A DNA stretch of 64,000 bases from Galaxea fascicularis (Eukaryota > Cnidaria > Anthozoa > Scleractinia > Euphylliidae), in contig OX419336.1 in NCBI GenBank assembly GCA_948470475.1, positions 39,859,420 to 39,923,419 on the forward strand. The letters run 5' to 3'. Shown in pieces: positions 47,199 through 59,967 of this stretch. Numbering within the stretch: the stretch's first letter is position 1; each line of letters opens with the position of its first letter. A program made the translations under genes and the position numbers. Under the pieces are notes generated by a model. It was given only the letters and a program-made list of their open reading frames with translations. It ran no database searches and had not been told where the DNA came from.

Positions 47199-48419
47199 AT
47201 ATATATATATGAAAGTATAGTTTTTTTTTCTGCTTGTCAACTATATATGTATGACCGTCTTATACAATTACAATAAACAAATTTAAATAATTCGATGGCA
47301 GGACGTTCTTTCACTGATAAGCCGGGAGAATAACTGAAATACAGAGCTCTTGGGAGAAGCAAAAATAGGTTTTCCAATGTGGTTGCTCGACAGTCGCTGC
47401 CATGTGGAAAACGGTCTTTTCCAATAAAACACTTCGTAATTGTCTATCTTTTGGTCTGTTCCCATGCAATTGTTGACTCGAATAAACTTCTCTGAGACAT
47501 TCTTGAAGCATTGGTTTGACAATTCAAAAGAACTCTCAGTTTTGGGAAAATTAAGCCAAAACAGATAGGCGCTCTGTTCATACTTGAAAACCTGTTACAG
47601 TCGTGACTTTTGTATATGATCGCTTCTAACTGATCTGATGTTTAAAGGGAAGATGAGACCTTGCACGCAGTAAGTTTCCGTTATCAGTTAACCTGGAACG
47701 ACCGTGTGCCATATTTTGACCGTTTTTTTTTTTACATCATACCAGATCAATTTAAGATTCAGCAGAAAAACATCTGGTATGTAAATTACAAAGCCACAGC
47801 CATAACCGACTATCAGCCAAATTTTCAATCTTGCTTCAAATGGCAGCTCTTTTTAATGAGTGATAGGATGTGGCAGATTTATTCGTCATAGATACAATGC
47901 TTAATCTTTATATCTTTGTTAATTCATCCTACGAGATTATTTTCTTTTACTTCTGATGGATAAACCCATAAATTGCAAATAGCCATTGAGAATGTTTCTT
48001 TAGTTCTATGTTGAAATTACCTGTACGCTATAAAGCGGTTCTGATCAAATGGGTAAGCGATTCCAAAAGCGTACGGATATTTATAATATACGCACAGCAA
48101 GGTGCTATCTGAGGTTTCAGTGGCTTCATTATTTGCTTCTTTGTTTCGAACAGTTGCTGTCCTTTCATGTAAATCCAAAACGGGCAAAATAAATGAATAC
48201 AAACTCCTTTCTTACGATGCTTCCTTTTTTTCTAAGCCAGTGAATCTCGCATTTATTCAGGGTTTGAGCATATTTGAAACCGTCTATTTGTAATGAAACC
48301 GTCCAGCTTAACCTTCACGCTGACGGAAGTGTGGTAACCTATCGATGTGAGAAATCTTGCTTTTGGTTATGACGACACCACATGTCTGAAGCCCATGCAT
48401 GTAAGACAATTAATACTTA

Positions 48420-48530
48420 AGGACTGGTCCCGAGGGGAACAGTGAATTTTGATTACCGAGAATTCGTCTCTGGAAACATTAAGATTCGAGTTAAACAAAA
48501 TTCACTGATCCGCAAGGGACCAGTCATTAA
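48420..48530. repeat. Imperfect foldback repeat before the promoter
   Basis: GGACTGGTCCC and CAGTGAATTTTG at the left pair with CAAAATTCACTG and GGGACCAGTC at the right. About 110 bp. Confidence 0.55.
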
Positions 48531-48664
48531 TTGGTTTGTTATATATAGCAAAACAAAATTATGAATAGATCAAACCGGTGGAAAACAAAAACAAAAGCAA
48601 ATTTTGAAAAACGCGCTGAGATTCCAGCGACAACATAAGGCCACCATCAATGGCACGCTCTGAT

Positions 48665-48848
48665 CACGTGCAACAGTGATCAACATTTCGCGGGTAACGA
48701 TGAACTGTTTCCCGTTTGACGTCATAGTTTTCGCAATGTTACCCGCTCATCGCATTTGGCGGTAAACATTTAATTGTTGTATGTCATGTGACCATGAACT
48801 AGCCAATGAATGGGCGCGCTGTAGCCGGATAAACGCCAGCTATATAAC
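48665..48848 (+). promoter_or_regulatory. Core promoter: E-box, CRE, CCAAT and TATA
   Basis: In order on the plus strand: CACGTG at 48665-48670, the palindromic CRE TGACGTCA at 48717-48724, CCAAT at 48803-48807 and TATATAAC at 48841-48848. Spacing is classical, with transcription expected near 48872. The next gene-like element downstream is the signal-peptide exon at 49698, so this is the best candidate promoter for the adhesion GPCR gene. The leader would be long and contain a 27-codon uORF (48890-48973), or be spliced in a way not seen here. Confidence 0.5.
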
Positions 48849-49697
48849 AATGTGAAATGTTACACTTCAGTTAGGTACTGATTCCCGCAATGAAATCGGG
48901 AAATTGGGAAATCGCTTGTCCAACGCCGGACGTGTTTGAAAAATGTAATAACAAACTGAACACTGTTTCTTAAAAGCCTAAATTTTATTTACGGTAGAAA
49001 TTCAAGTACAAATCTGTCGACAAAAAAGAAGCCATAAACTAGCAAGTTTGATACTTCAGTTGACAATTTACATGTTAGAGACCTTCGTCTGAAGGCTGGA
49101 AACAACGATATGTATGTTGACAAAATAAAAAGTGATCCGTTCAAATATCCCGCCATACCAGACACTAAACCAGCAATATGACAAAGCGAGATATATGATT
49201 CTGTTCATTCTCAGAATGAATTAAAGCTGGATTGGCAGATACCAGAGCAGAAGCTATTCGGTTGGTTAATTAATATTAATTGTACTTTACAAAGTAACAA
49301 AATTGAATTAACGTGAACCACAATAATATCATGGTACATTATAAAGAAAAGCTCAAAAATATGTGCAGTCCCTAAATTTAGTTGGTTACAAAAACCTCGA
49401 TTTTCTTCTTAAATCTAGATACATCTACAAGACATGACCCTAAGTGCTGAAGTTTGGATTCTTCTCCAAGCTTTTTCCTGAAAATATAACTGGATAAAAG
49501 TAATAATGCCCACTTTGAAGTAAGCCGCCGATCTCAATGAAAGAAAGCCCGACAACTGGCATCAGCGAACCGGAACTTTCTATCCACCTGAGAGATTAAA
49601 AATCGAAATCTGTTGCGGTTATTTCCTTGACCAAAGTACTATCTGCCTTAATTGTCTACCTAAAAAGATATTGACTCAATAACACAAGAGGAGTCGC

Positions 49698-49818
49698 ATG
49701 AATATGATGTTCTATCCTGTTTTACGCTGGCAATCAGAACTGAGTAAGGTGTATGCATTTTGCTTTGTTTTGTTGTTAAGTTCTAAGCCACTGCCCTCAA
49801 TCGACCCAGCAAATGAAG
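49698..49818 (+). CDS. Adhesion GPCR first coding exon (signal peptide)
   Basis: Forty codons from ATG to a GTGAGA donor, phase 1. A polar N-region of about 18 residues is followed by the hydrophobic core VYAFCFVLLLSS and a proline-containing cleavage region. Phase 1 fits both candidate next exons (50942 and 51338). It lies downstream of the CRE/CCAAT/TATA promoter, which makes it the preferred start. Confidence 0.6.
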
Positions 49819-52800
49819 GTGAGAGGCGTCCAAACATAACCCTCTACGAAATATGACCCAAACTCTTGGCTAGATTAAATATTCCCAGAGGTTCAACGAC
49901 CACAACAATTTGTTTTGCATGTTCAATGATTTTTAATTAACGCCCTTCTCGTTATTCAAACGATCTACAAAATCCTGAAAAAAAAAGGTGAGGAAACTTT
50001 CGTTTGCAATATTATTCCTTCCTAACATTTTCTGAATTTGAATAATTTCAAAATTTTTGGACAAAAGTGTGTGCTCGGAAAAATGTGATGATTTTCTTCT
50101 GTGTCTCATATAAATAAAAATGATCGTATTTTTATTATGGAAAGTGCCATGTAGTAAACTTTGCTTCTAGAGTCGATGAAGGATCCAGTTTCATCAGTAA
50201 TGTGGCCAGCTTAGCAGTCGTATTCGCGCAGTAAAAATATTATACCCTATAACATAACACCATTTCACTGAGTTCATTTTCATACGTTTCATAGTAGGAG
50301 TTTTTATCAAAGCACATTTCATTTTCGAATGCATCAATAATATCCAAAAAAATAACATCAACGTGAAAATGAATTCAAAATGGAGTCGTTCAGTTATCAG
50401 AGATGAAAGCTTTATTTAACTGAAACTGTTCTCGCAGGAATTTCATGAGGGCTTTCAATTGTTTCTACTATGCACAACTATACTCAAGATTTGTTTAAAT
50501 TTAAAAGTTTTGTATGTTTGATTGTCTCTAAAACCAGTCTTACTTCCTTTAATGCTCATTTAAGTTTATCGAAGTTTTGTTTGATAAACGTTGTTTTAAA
50601 TTAAATTCAGTGAGTTTTGTCCTAGAGAACATATCTCTAATCGTTGTACTTGTCTGGCTTGATTGCCCTGATGAACTGTTCTAATTGGCTAACTCGACCT
50701 GAATTATCGTAGGCAAAGTTCTCTTTTCGCCATAGTGTTATGATCGCGGCTATCACCACTTCTAACGAAATTTTTATCAGAACTGATTAATTGACCATCA
50801 CTGTTATTGATGTATTGTTATTGCTGTAACGTGATTCTCAGTTGTAAAATCTACTGTTGTGGATTCAACTCCACTTTACAGAGCAACAGTATCCTTGGTA
50901 GTGAAAAATAAGTAATAAAAATGGGGCTTTCCACATTCAAGGTAGAAACCGTAGAGCTCCAAGAGTATTCATTGTGTATCTACCAATACAACGTAGATCT
51001 CAAAACAAACGAACACCTTATCAGTATGAAAATGTTACAGCACAGGAATGTGGTGCAAGCGTGGCCATAAGTTGTTCTTCTGGTGGATCAATTCAAGAGA
51101 CGGATTGCCAACATCAGCAACACAACCATCTTTATTTCAACCATAACGCGAGTCACATGTAGTACAACTGAGGATGGTGCAATACCTTGAGCCTCGACTT
51201 GGTGTCAGGCTTAATTACATAACCTCTGACCAGTACATACGTGTTTGTATCTCAACAGAATGCATGGTCAAAAGGCCTGTATACCTTTAAACCTGTAGAG
51301 CTTTGTTAAATTATTTCATTGTTTTTATCTTCCCTAGTTGAACAAGCATCTTACCTTCTACCCAACTCAACATCTTTCTTCGTTCCTAATGGCACCTATC
51401 GACTGCGAGTGTTGGTGGTGGGTGGAGGTGGTGGCGGCTGCGGAGGAATCAAACAAGGGAAGGGCGGCAGTGGTGCAGTGGTGGTAAACATAATGCAGTT
51501 TACAGGCCCCAAGACAGTGAACGTGTCAGTGGGTAAAGGTGGACTGGGCGCAATAGGGCACAGTGTGGAATCGGGTTCAGATGGAAAGTCTTCATGGTTT
51601 GGTGATTACGTCAGCGCTGCTGGAGGTCGTGGTTGCACAAGCGACATGACAGAAATCTCGTTAATGAAAGTTAAAGGAATTGGGCTGTTTAGATGCAATG
51701 ATATCACCGAAGGTAATGCCAATATGACCATATCCAACAACGCAATTGTTTCTGCTGTCTACATTTGGCAGCCCAGTTCAACTACAGTTATAATAATGAT
51801 AATGATGAGGAGTGGTCATTGACACCTATATTGTAATTACGCAAAACGTCATGAAATTCTTGGTGATTGGTACTCAAAATACTGCATATCAGTCTTATAT
51901 TATGGTGAAAAAGTAGACTTCGTCTACGTTTTTTACTTTTCTTTTTTTTTTTTTGCCTTGTATATTTCAGGTATCAATGGTGCGGACGTTGTACTTACAA
52001 CCTCCTCTGTACAGGGCGGGGCAGGAGGTATTTTAATCAATGGAACTGGACCAGCTGGAGATCCCGGACGAGGAAACATTTCAGCAGATGGGGGAACTGG
52101 TTACGGAGCTGGAGGAGGTGCAGGAGGAGCTATTTACGTAAATAGTGCACCAAGGATTTACCCTGGAGGATCTGGTGCACATGGAGTTGTATACGTAGAA
52201 ATGGTCCATCCAGGTTAGTTTTTAAAGGAGGCACAATAGTACTTCTGAATCATTTGCTAACGAAAAGTATATATGATTAAAACCGTGTCCCTCTATACGC
52301 AATCCTACATGTCCACTTTCGTTTAAGAATTGTGAGCATGATCTAAAACAATGTTTCGTTGAGTTACTAACTGAAATGTTATCTTTCTTACAGTTTGCTT
52401 CCTTCCGATTGACATCATTTTTGCAGTGGAGTCGCGTGGGTCTTCGTCCGAGTTTGATCATCAGTTGAACTATATAAAGAACATAATTTCAAATTTCAAC
52501 ATATCTCGTGACCTTACGCGCGTTGCTTTAATCAGTTACGCTAATGAAGCCTATCTCAAATTTGGCTTCAATGACTTTTTGGACTTCAACAGCCTTGTGA
52601 AGGGACTATCTGCCGTTACGAATGACATAAAATCAAGCAAAGAAGTACAGTTTGAAAACGTTTATCAAACGGCGTTGATAGCGTTTCATGAAAGCAGACT
52701 TTCAGCTGGAAAAGCACTAATTGTCTGGACGTTTGCTAAGAACGTTTCGCAGAGCAGTGGATTGCACTCTTTGTTGCGAGATATGAAGATTCAAGGTATT

Positions 52801-55800
52801 TCTATAGCAGTGGTTGCCATGGGAAACAAAATTGGTTTATCAAGTCTTGCCGGTTTGGTCGAACATGAGCACAACATATACAGTGGGAATACGAGTCATG
52901 CCGTGCCTTGGATTGCTGAGTTTATATGCCAAGGTATAATAATGATAATGAATATTTATCCTGGGAACAACATCGCCAAAAGACGGTTTTCAGTGGGGCC
53001 CTGCAAATAATTATAAATTAAAATAAAAAACTGAAAATGCAAATAAATAATACGAAAAGTAAAAAAAAAAAGATTAATAAAATGAGGTAAAATCTAATTT
53101 GACATAAGTATAAACTAATTATTTTAAAAGTTCTTTTAGTTTAGCTTTAAAAAGTTGAGAAGAAGTTTATTTGAATTCGAAGCTTCTATCCATATTGTTC
53201 CGGTCATTAACCGATTGATAGAGAAAAGTCTACTTCTCCCAATTCGTTCGTACACAGGGTAGATGTAAATTTTTACTGTTTCGAGTGTTATAGGGATGAA
53301 AGGTGCTTCGGTAAACGAACTTCTTGATGGAAGATCAAGTGGCTTCCTTCTTTTGAGTAATTTGTAACTCCATCAGGGTACTGTTATTCTGTTATTCTGT
53401 TATTCCTGGCGCCCCAGGCCGAGCATCAATCTTGCTAAAAGTGGCAGGAGGTGCAATGTGATATATATTTAATCGATTTTGGTCGTGACATGCATATTTA
53501 ATTTATATATTGAGGCAAGCTCCAGTTCTTTCCTTATATTTATATGGCATTTACAGATAAACTAATATCAATGCTAGGATTGGAGCCAGGACTCTAGTTA
53601 TAAGGACTTCTGTATTGTGATAATAGATTTTTTTTACTGTTTTGCTACAGAGCCACAGCCACCATTTAATAAAGTGCAAACGTGCATTTTCGAAATATCA
53701 TCGGCCTTTGTGAGTCAAGGGACTACATGAACGAGCATAAACGACGAACAAACTTTTACTTCATCACAGTTTAATTACATCTGATTACATTTCAAAGCAA
53801 ATAGTGTAAATCACTAAATGAGATTAACAGTCCCAGTGTCCCACTTTTGAATCCAACATCATAACCGGTTATGTGTTTTGGCTGATTCACAAATTTTCTA
53901 ACATGTATCGGTGCCGTTTTAACCTCATCAAACCGAAATATTCCACAACAAAACAAAATGGTAAAACCCCAAAGTGGGTACTCTTTGACATTACCCCCAA
54001 AAAAGTTCAAAAAGTACTTTGATCGCCATGCTTTGATTATTTTATGGTATTACTATTTTTGTGATCTATATGAATAAAGACGATATAAAACTGCCGTCGA
54101 TGTCCTTTTTACAATAGCACCGAAAAAGGTTGAGCGAAATTGACTTAAGTTTTCGTTGAGATCAGTGACTGCGGCACGTTAAGCCATGAATCAACTCAGG
54201 TGACCAACTGCAAATGGTTGAGGATGATTTTATTCAATTGACTTAACTTCGATCAATTACAAATATTGCAAACTACAAACCTTGACTAAAAGAAGTGGGT
54301 GGTCATGATTATTTTTGACATCAGTGTTAATGATAACAGATTGGCAATAGCAACAGACAAACAAATGGATTTCAGAAAAGAAAAACATTTGTTAGCCGCA
54401 AATCGATTAAAAACAAAGTTTTTACTGCAGTTAGGTCTGCGATTTTTTAATGAACAACCAGATTTGCTTTGAGGGACAACATATTTCTGGCATTTCGAAT
54501 GCTGCAGCTGTTAAAAATCGTGTTTACTTTTTGCAAGGAATTGTTCAGTGCTCCTTGCCAGAGTTTTCCAAATGTCAATCCGGCTCTTCTAAAGATGTAA
54601 ACTAAAAAAGCGGAGCCGAGGATATGAACCGTCCCAACTTCGCTTGAGAGACAGCAGGGAATACGAAGAGTTTCAGGATTCACAATAAAATATTGAATAG
54701 AAAACTTTAGGAAAAAACACGGCGGCATTTTTGAGTCTAAACGAATTTGAGATGAAAACGTGAAAACAACCAAACGTAAGAAAACTGCCAAAGAACGATA
54801 CGAATGTCTCTTCAGCGTTTCTCTTAGAAATTGGAAAAATAAGACAAGTAACAAACATGACTCGTAGTAACCGAGACAAATCGCTAATCAATATTCTTGG
54901 CATAAATGTACATATAAAAGACAAAACAGGAGCTCGATTACTAATCTAAGCCATCTTTTCACACCGGCAAAAGTATTACTTCTCATGTCTACTAAGGAAG
55001 CTTCTTTAATTAAGGATTTTTAGCGCAAAACCGTTCAGTTTAACACACAGCAACGTCCGAATGCAGGAAAAAGTAAAATGCAGGAAAAAAGTTTTTCCAA
55101 ACCGTTTTCCACCTAAACAGGACAAGCATCGTCTGTAAAGATGTTTTCTTGACGTAGTGGAAGCCTCTTCGCGCGCAAAACACAGTTTTGCGCGCGTAAA
55201 ATTCAGCCTCGTCAGTTGACCTGGCTTGAGCCTGCGATCCAATCGGAAACCAGTACCTGGTCAGCGGACAACTTCGAAAAATCAGCTGACCTGGATATGC
55301 TCTCAACTTGAGCCAGCGATATGGTCACGTGACACTGGTTAGTGGATACCTTGCTTCGACAGGTGTCAATTGACCATACATTGTCCACTGTAAACTAGGT
55401 GGTCAGCTGGAGTATGGCCGCCATGTTGGATTAGTATGTGTAATCAAATGGTGAGGAGTGAAATTAGGAAATGATTTCACGCGCGTTTTGTCCAAATTCC
55501 AACAATTTCCCGAGCCTTTAGACGAGGGAAATTATTAGAATTTGGACAAAATGCAAGTACAATGACTCCCTAATTACACGAGTATACCATTTGATTACCT
55601 TTTAATATCATGGGTGACAAATTACGCTCACAATCGTGGGTTTTTGACTTGTTTAATATATCGAGAACTCCACACATTGAAATGTTTAAAGCGTACTTTT
55701 GGCTACAGTTCACATTTTTTGAATTTTTCGACAAAAAGCCCTTCTTGCTGTTTACAAAATGTTTCAAAGTTGAGTCAACTGTCAAATCTTCGTCATGAAT

Positions 55801-56111
55801 GAACTGAAAACGGCGCCTAAAATCCGATCGCGGCCATTTGTGTATTTTTCTTCATGTTAACACGTTTTGAAGTATAAATTGTCGCTAAAAGGTTATTGTA
55901 TGGCCAAAGCAAACTGGGCTAGATGTAATTCAAGCGAAAATGTACAAAGTTAAAACTTCAAGAGCTCGTAAGCACATCCATAACATCTTTGAACCTGGAG
56001 CGCCATCTTGGCACAAAACATTGCCATGGCAATTTTGTAATTTCACATGTGAAATTATAAATTAACTCTGAAATTTCGCGCCAGAATTAAGGAGTACTTT
56101 GTCACTCATGA

Positions 56112-56149
<38 letters not shown>

Positions 56150-57404
56150 TATTAAATATTGTGCGACGTCGTCGTCGTCGTGCGGTCGCGCTCACGAGCA
56201 ATACCGCTAGCCATGATTACCATGAGAAAAGTAGTTCACGGGTTTCGATAAGGATGGTGCTCCGCTTGGCAGCCCTTTGGGCCGCTGGAGCTCCGATAAA
56301 ATTGACATTAGCTACTAAAATTGCCCTCTTGGACTCAAAATGTTGTAACTACACTGTAACTACAGTCACGGCTTTAACACCACTCTGCACCTCACTGCCA
56401 TGATATAAAGTTTATATTTAAAAAAAAAACACACAAATTTTAAGTAACCCGCATTCTGTTGTTTTAGTTTCCGGGTTGAAGAAAACTGAAACGGACATAA
56501 GTGATGCTACCTTCTTGTCAACATCATCAGCCGGTATGACACAAACGGTCAGTTTTGCACGTGGCTTAGTCCACACGTCGTCTTCATCATTATTTTATGG
56601 TAAGTTCAGCTCGTTGTACTCATAGGGTCTGTAAACATACGAAATAAATTTTACATTTAGTTCATTCTGTCCTTATTACTAGCACCATATTTGTTTCTCT
56701 CGAATCTGAAGTCGTTCAAATACCGACATCGCCTTTAAAGACAACTGGTCTTGGCTTGTACCCATAGCATAACTATCTTTACCGAATAAGAAATCAGGAG
56801 AGAAGACTAATTGCACAGGACGCACAGGTTTCTTTCCGCTTTCCTTGTAACTGAGAGAAGCAGCTAAATCCTTAAGACTGTGGTGCGGTGTTAAACTTGC
56901 CGGCCGGGTTCAAGCCTTAGCAGCTTTACATCCGCATTCTCAACTCCCAGCGTTACGGGCCGCTACCACTGAGCTCGGTTCACCAATCTTCCTTTGTGTA
57001 CACCATATTCACAAACAGTCCATTTTATCAGCAGATTCCAACCTAATGAAATCTGACACCAGCATGCTGGGATCCTGCCCCCACACCAATATCATTCACC
57101 ATGTCATCAATTGTCAGTTCGTTAAATACACTCACTGTTGCTTTGCTAACTGTGTTTAGTAAGTGTACTTTGCGGAAAGAAATTTCAATTTTAACACTAG
57201 AAAGAAAAGACAGAGAAAGATCTTATGAAACTGACCAATGGGGCTGGGAAAATCTCAAGAGCAGATTCATGACTATACTTACCGATACTTACCTCTCACA
57301 ATTTGGAAGTCCAGATCATTTTAAATCGTCACTTAAACTTACTTTTTAAATCAGCTTTTAATGTGTAATGTAACATTAATTTGCATTTCTCAAGTTCTTA
57401 TGCT

Positions 57405-57463
<59 letters not shown>

Positions 57464-59916
57464 GTTCAGTGGACATCTATGTAGTCGCTCTTATCATCCA
57501 CTGTCTTTGGTCATCTTATGTTAAGAGGCCCAATATTAGCCATCAGTAATTTTACTATTGCTAGTTATGCTAAATACTCCTCACTGTTCATTTGTTCATT
57601 CTTTTACTCAGTTGTGCCAAGTGCTACAGCAGTAGGCTTTACAACTCATTTCCCGTCGCACTTGATTCAACCTACCCGCGTAACAACCTCATATGCATTC
57701 ACTGCATCAGTCTCTAAAAAGGAAGGGAAGCACAAAACGGTTGAGGAACTTGAGCAAGGTACTCTAAAATAGCATTACATTTCCAGTCCGTACTGCACAG
57801 TCACTTCGCTCTGGAGTTTGTTCATGTTTTTGTTTTGACTTATTTGGCTCAAATATAAGGTAAGCGCGGTTCGTTACACGAACATCGATTTGTTTTCCAT
57901 CGAGTGAGACTCACAAACGTTGCGGTGCTGAGACCGCGCACTAGCTACGGACTGAAAAACCTTCATTTCAATGTAATTGCTGTCAGGACTTCAAGCTATC
58001 CCAATTCCACGATAAATACACAGCGTAATAATATCGGGATTCATCGTATATAATTATCACGATCACAGAATTTAATATTAAGTACTTGGAGGGGCGCGCC
58101 TTTACGCTGCCTACATTGCTTGTAGGCTATAGCGTTACAAATTACAAGAATGGATCATTTTCATCATAAACCTTTTCGACGACTTAACAGCTACGATTTA
58201 TCAGTTTTAGCCTTTGGAATCAGTTGATGGCAGAATATAAATCAAGGTTCAGCCAAATAAGCTTCTATTCAAAGGGCATTTCTGACTAGTTGTAATATTA
58301 TTTTCTGCAACTAGGTCTATTCAAAGACTACAAATAAGTTCAAATTAACAGATTTTATTATCTCTGCAGAACTGAATGAAGTCCTCAGCTTAAATGTTTC
58401 AACGATCAGTGTAGACGACTTACCGAGAGTTGAGGTAAGGAGAAATTTTATTATAGAATCATGTATCTTCTCGAATTCAGCTCGGTCTCACTGCTTTCTT
58501 CATTTTTTAATTTAAATTTTGTTTCACCATGTTGTTGTTATGGTTTACGCGTAACTTAAGATAAATTCGTCATTTGGTGTTAAATTCCCACCAGAGCCCT
58601 TGCTACCAATCATACCGGGTATTGTTAAGTTATGGGAACGAGGTAGCCTGCGAGCAGGGTCACTACTAAATAACTCACTACTAAATAATTCTCGCGCATT
58701 CTCGTCCCCAGAGCCACTCGTCTTAAAATGTCGTTGACGAGTGGCTCTGGACGCCCTAAAAGATTTGGAGTTTTTGACTGGCTGACAAAAACGAATGCAC
58801 AGCAGAAGTAAAATACCACATCTATTTACCTTATCACTTTTTCATTTGCCGAGTCACTGATTTTGTATGAGCGTGTGATGATGTCCATTTCCCATTTAGG
58901 GCTACATTTCTGTAGCTGGAGATCTCCTAGACGAAACTTACAGGATACCAAACGCATCTGAGGTAATCATATCTCTTGCTCACGAGTCAACGTAAACATG
59001 GCTTAAATGCCAAAATATTTGCTTGAGTTTTCCATAGTACGTTTGGATAACAAAATGTTCGGTTTTCTCGGGATCTAGTCATATATGCCCAGTAAAGAAC
59101 CTTATTGTAATGATTGCATGTGCAAGAACAGAAGTGCTTTGCACAGCCCATTTTAGAGGATCTGATTTGTCTATTCTGTTTCTCCAGCGTAGAGTTCAAT
59201 CCCAGATATTAAGGCGAATTGAAGACATAGGCCTCACTGTAGCAGAGCAAATGAGGCCCACGGAAACTGGTTATAAGGCGGTGAAACTGTCTTCAGGAAA
59301 AGTAGGTGAGGATAATAAGGGTAAAACATTTTTAAAGAAAATTTGTCTCTAATATCAGGCAATATTAATTAACCGGCGTAGTCAGGAAAATCAATACGGA
59401 GTGAACTAGAGCATCATTTAGGGACATACAGTTAAGGACTAGGACTCCCATATTAGTGAATTATCTAGATCGTAATCATTGTGCATCATTTCTCATTTCT
59501 TTTTATTCTATTTTGTTTTAGACATGGCAGTTGCAGCTGTCAATATATCCAAATTGGAGCAATTGAGGTTTCCGGATCTTCTTGGAGACGATTTTGCAAA
59601 TAATTCTTTACGTCATTCTGACAAAGTTGAATTACCTCGAGCAGCTTTTGCGCGAAATGGAACAGGTATAGTAACACAGAAGGATTAAAAGTGGAAAAGT
59701 ATTGAAAGTGTCAACTATAGTGGAAAAAATGACCACGTACTGTAATGTTTAGTGATGTTTGGATTAGTTACTTAAGAAATAGATTCCGTTTGGAGGTGTA
59801 TGTGCACTCTCATCAGTAAACTACGAATTGTCAAAACTTGGTGAGGACATCATTCACGCTACTCATCAGCATGTCGTGATGATAGTAATAATAATAATTA
59901 TTATTATTAATTGTGA

Positions 59917-59967
<51 letters not shown>

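Noticed and set aside
47661..47891. 76-codon plus-strand frame
   Set aside because: No recognisable motif or neighbouring exon; taken as chance.
56890..56985. tRNA-like motifs in an adhesion GPCR intron
   Set aside because: The A-box-like sequence is on the minus strand and the B-box-like one on the plus strand, so they do not form one Pol III promoter.
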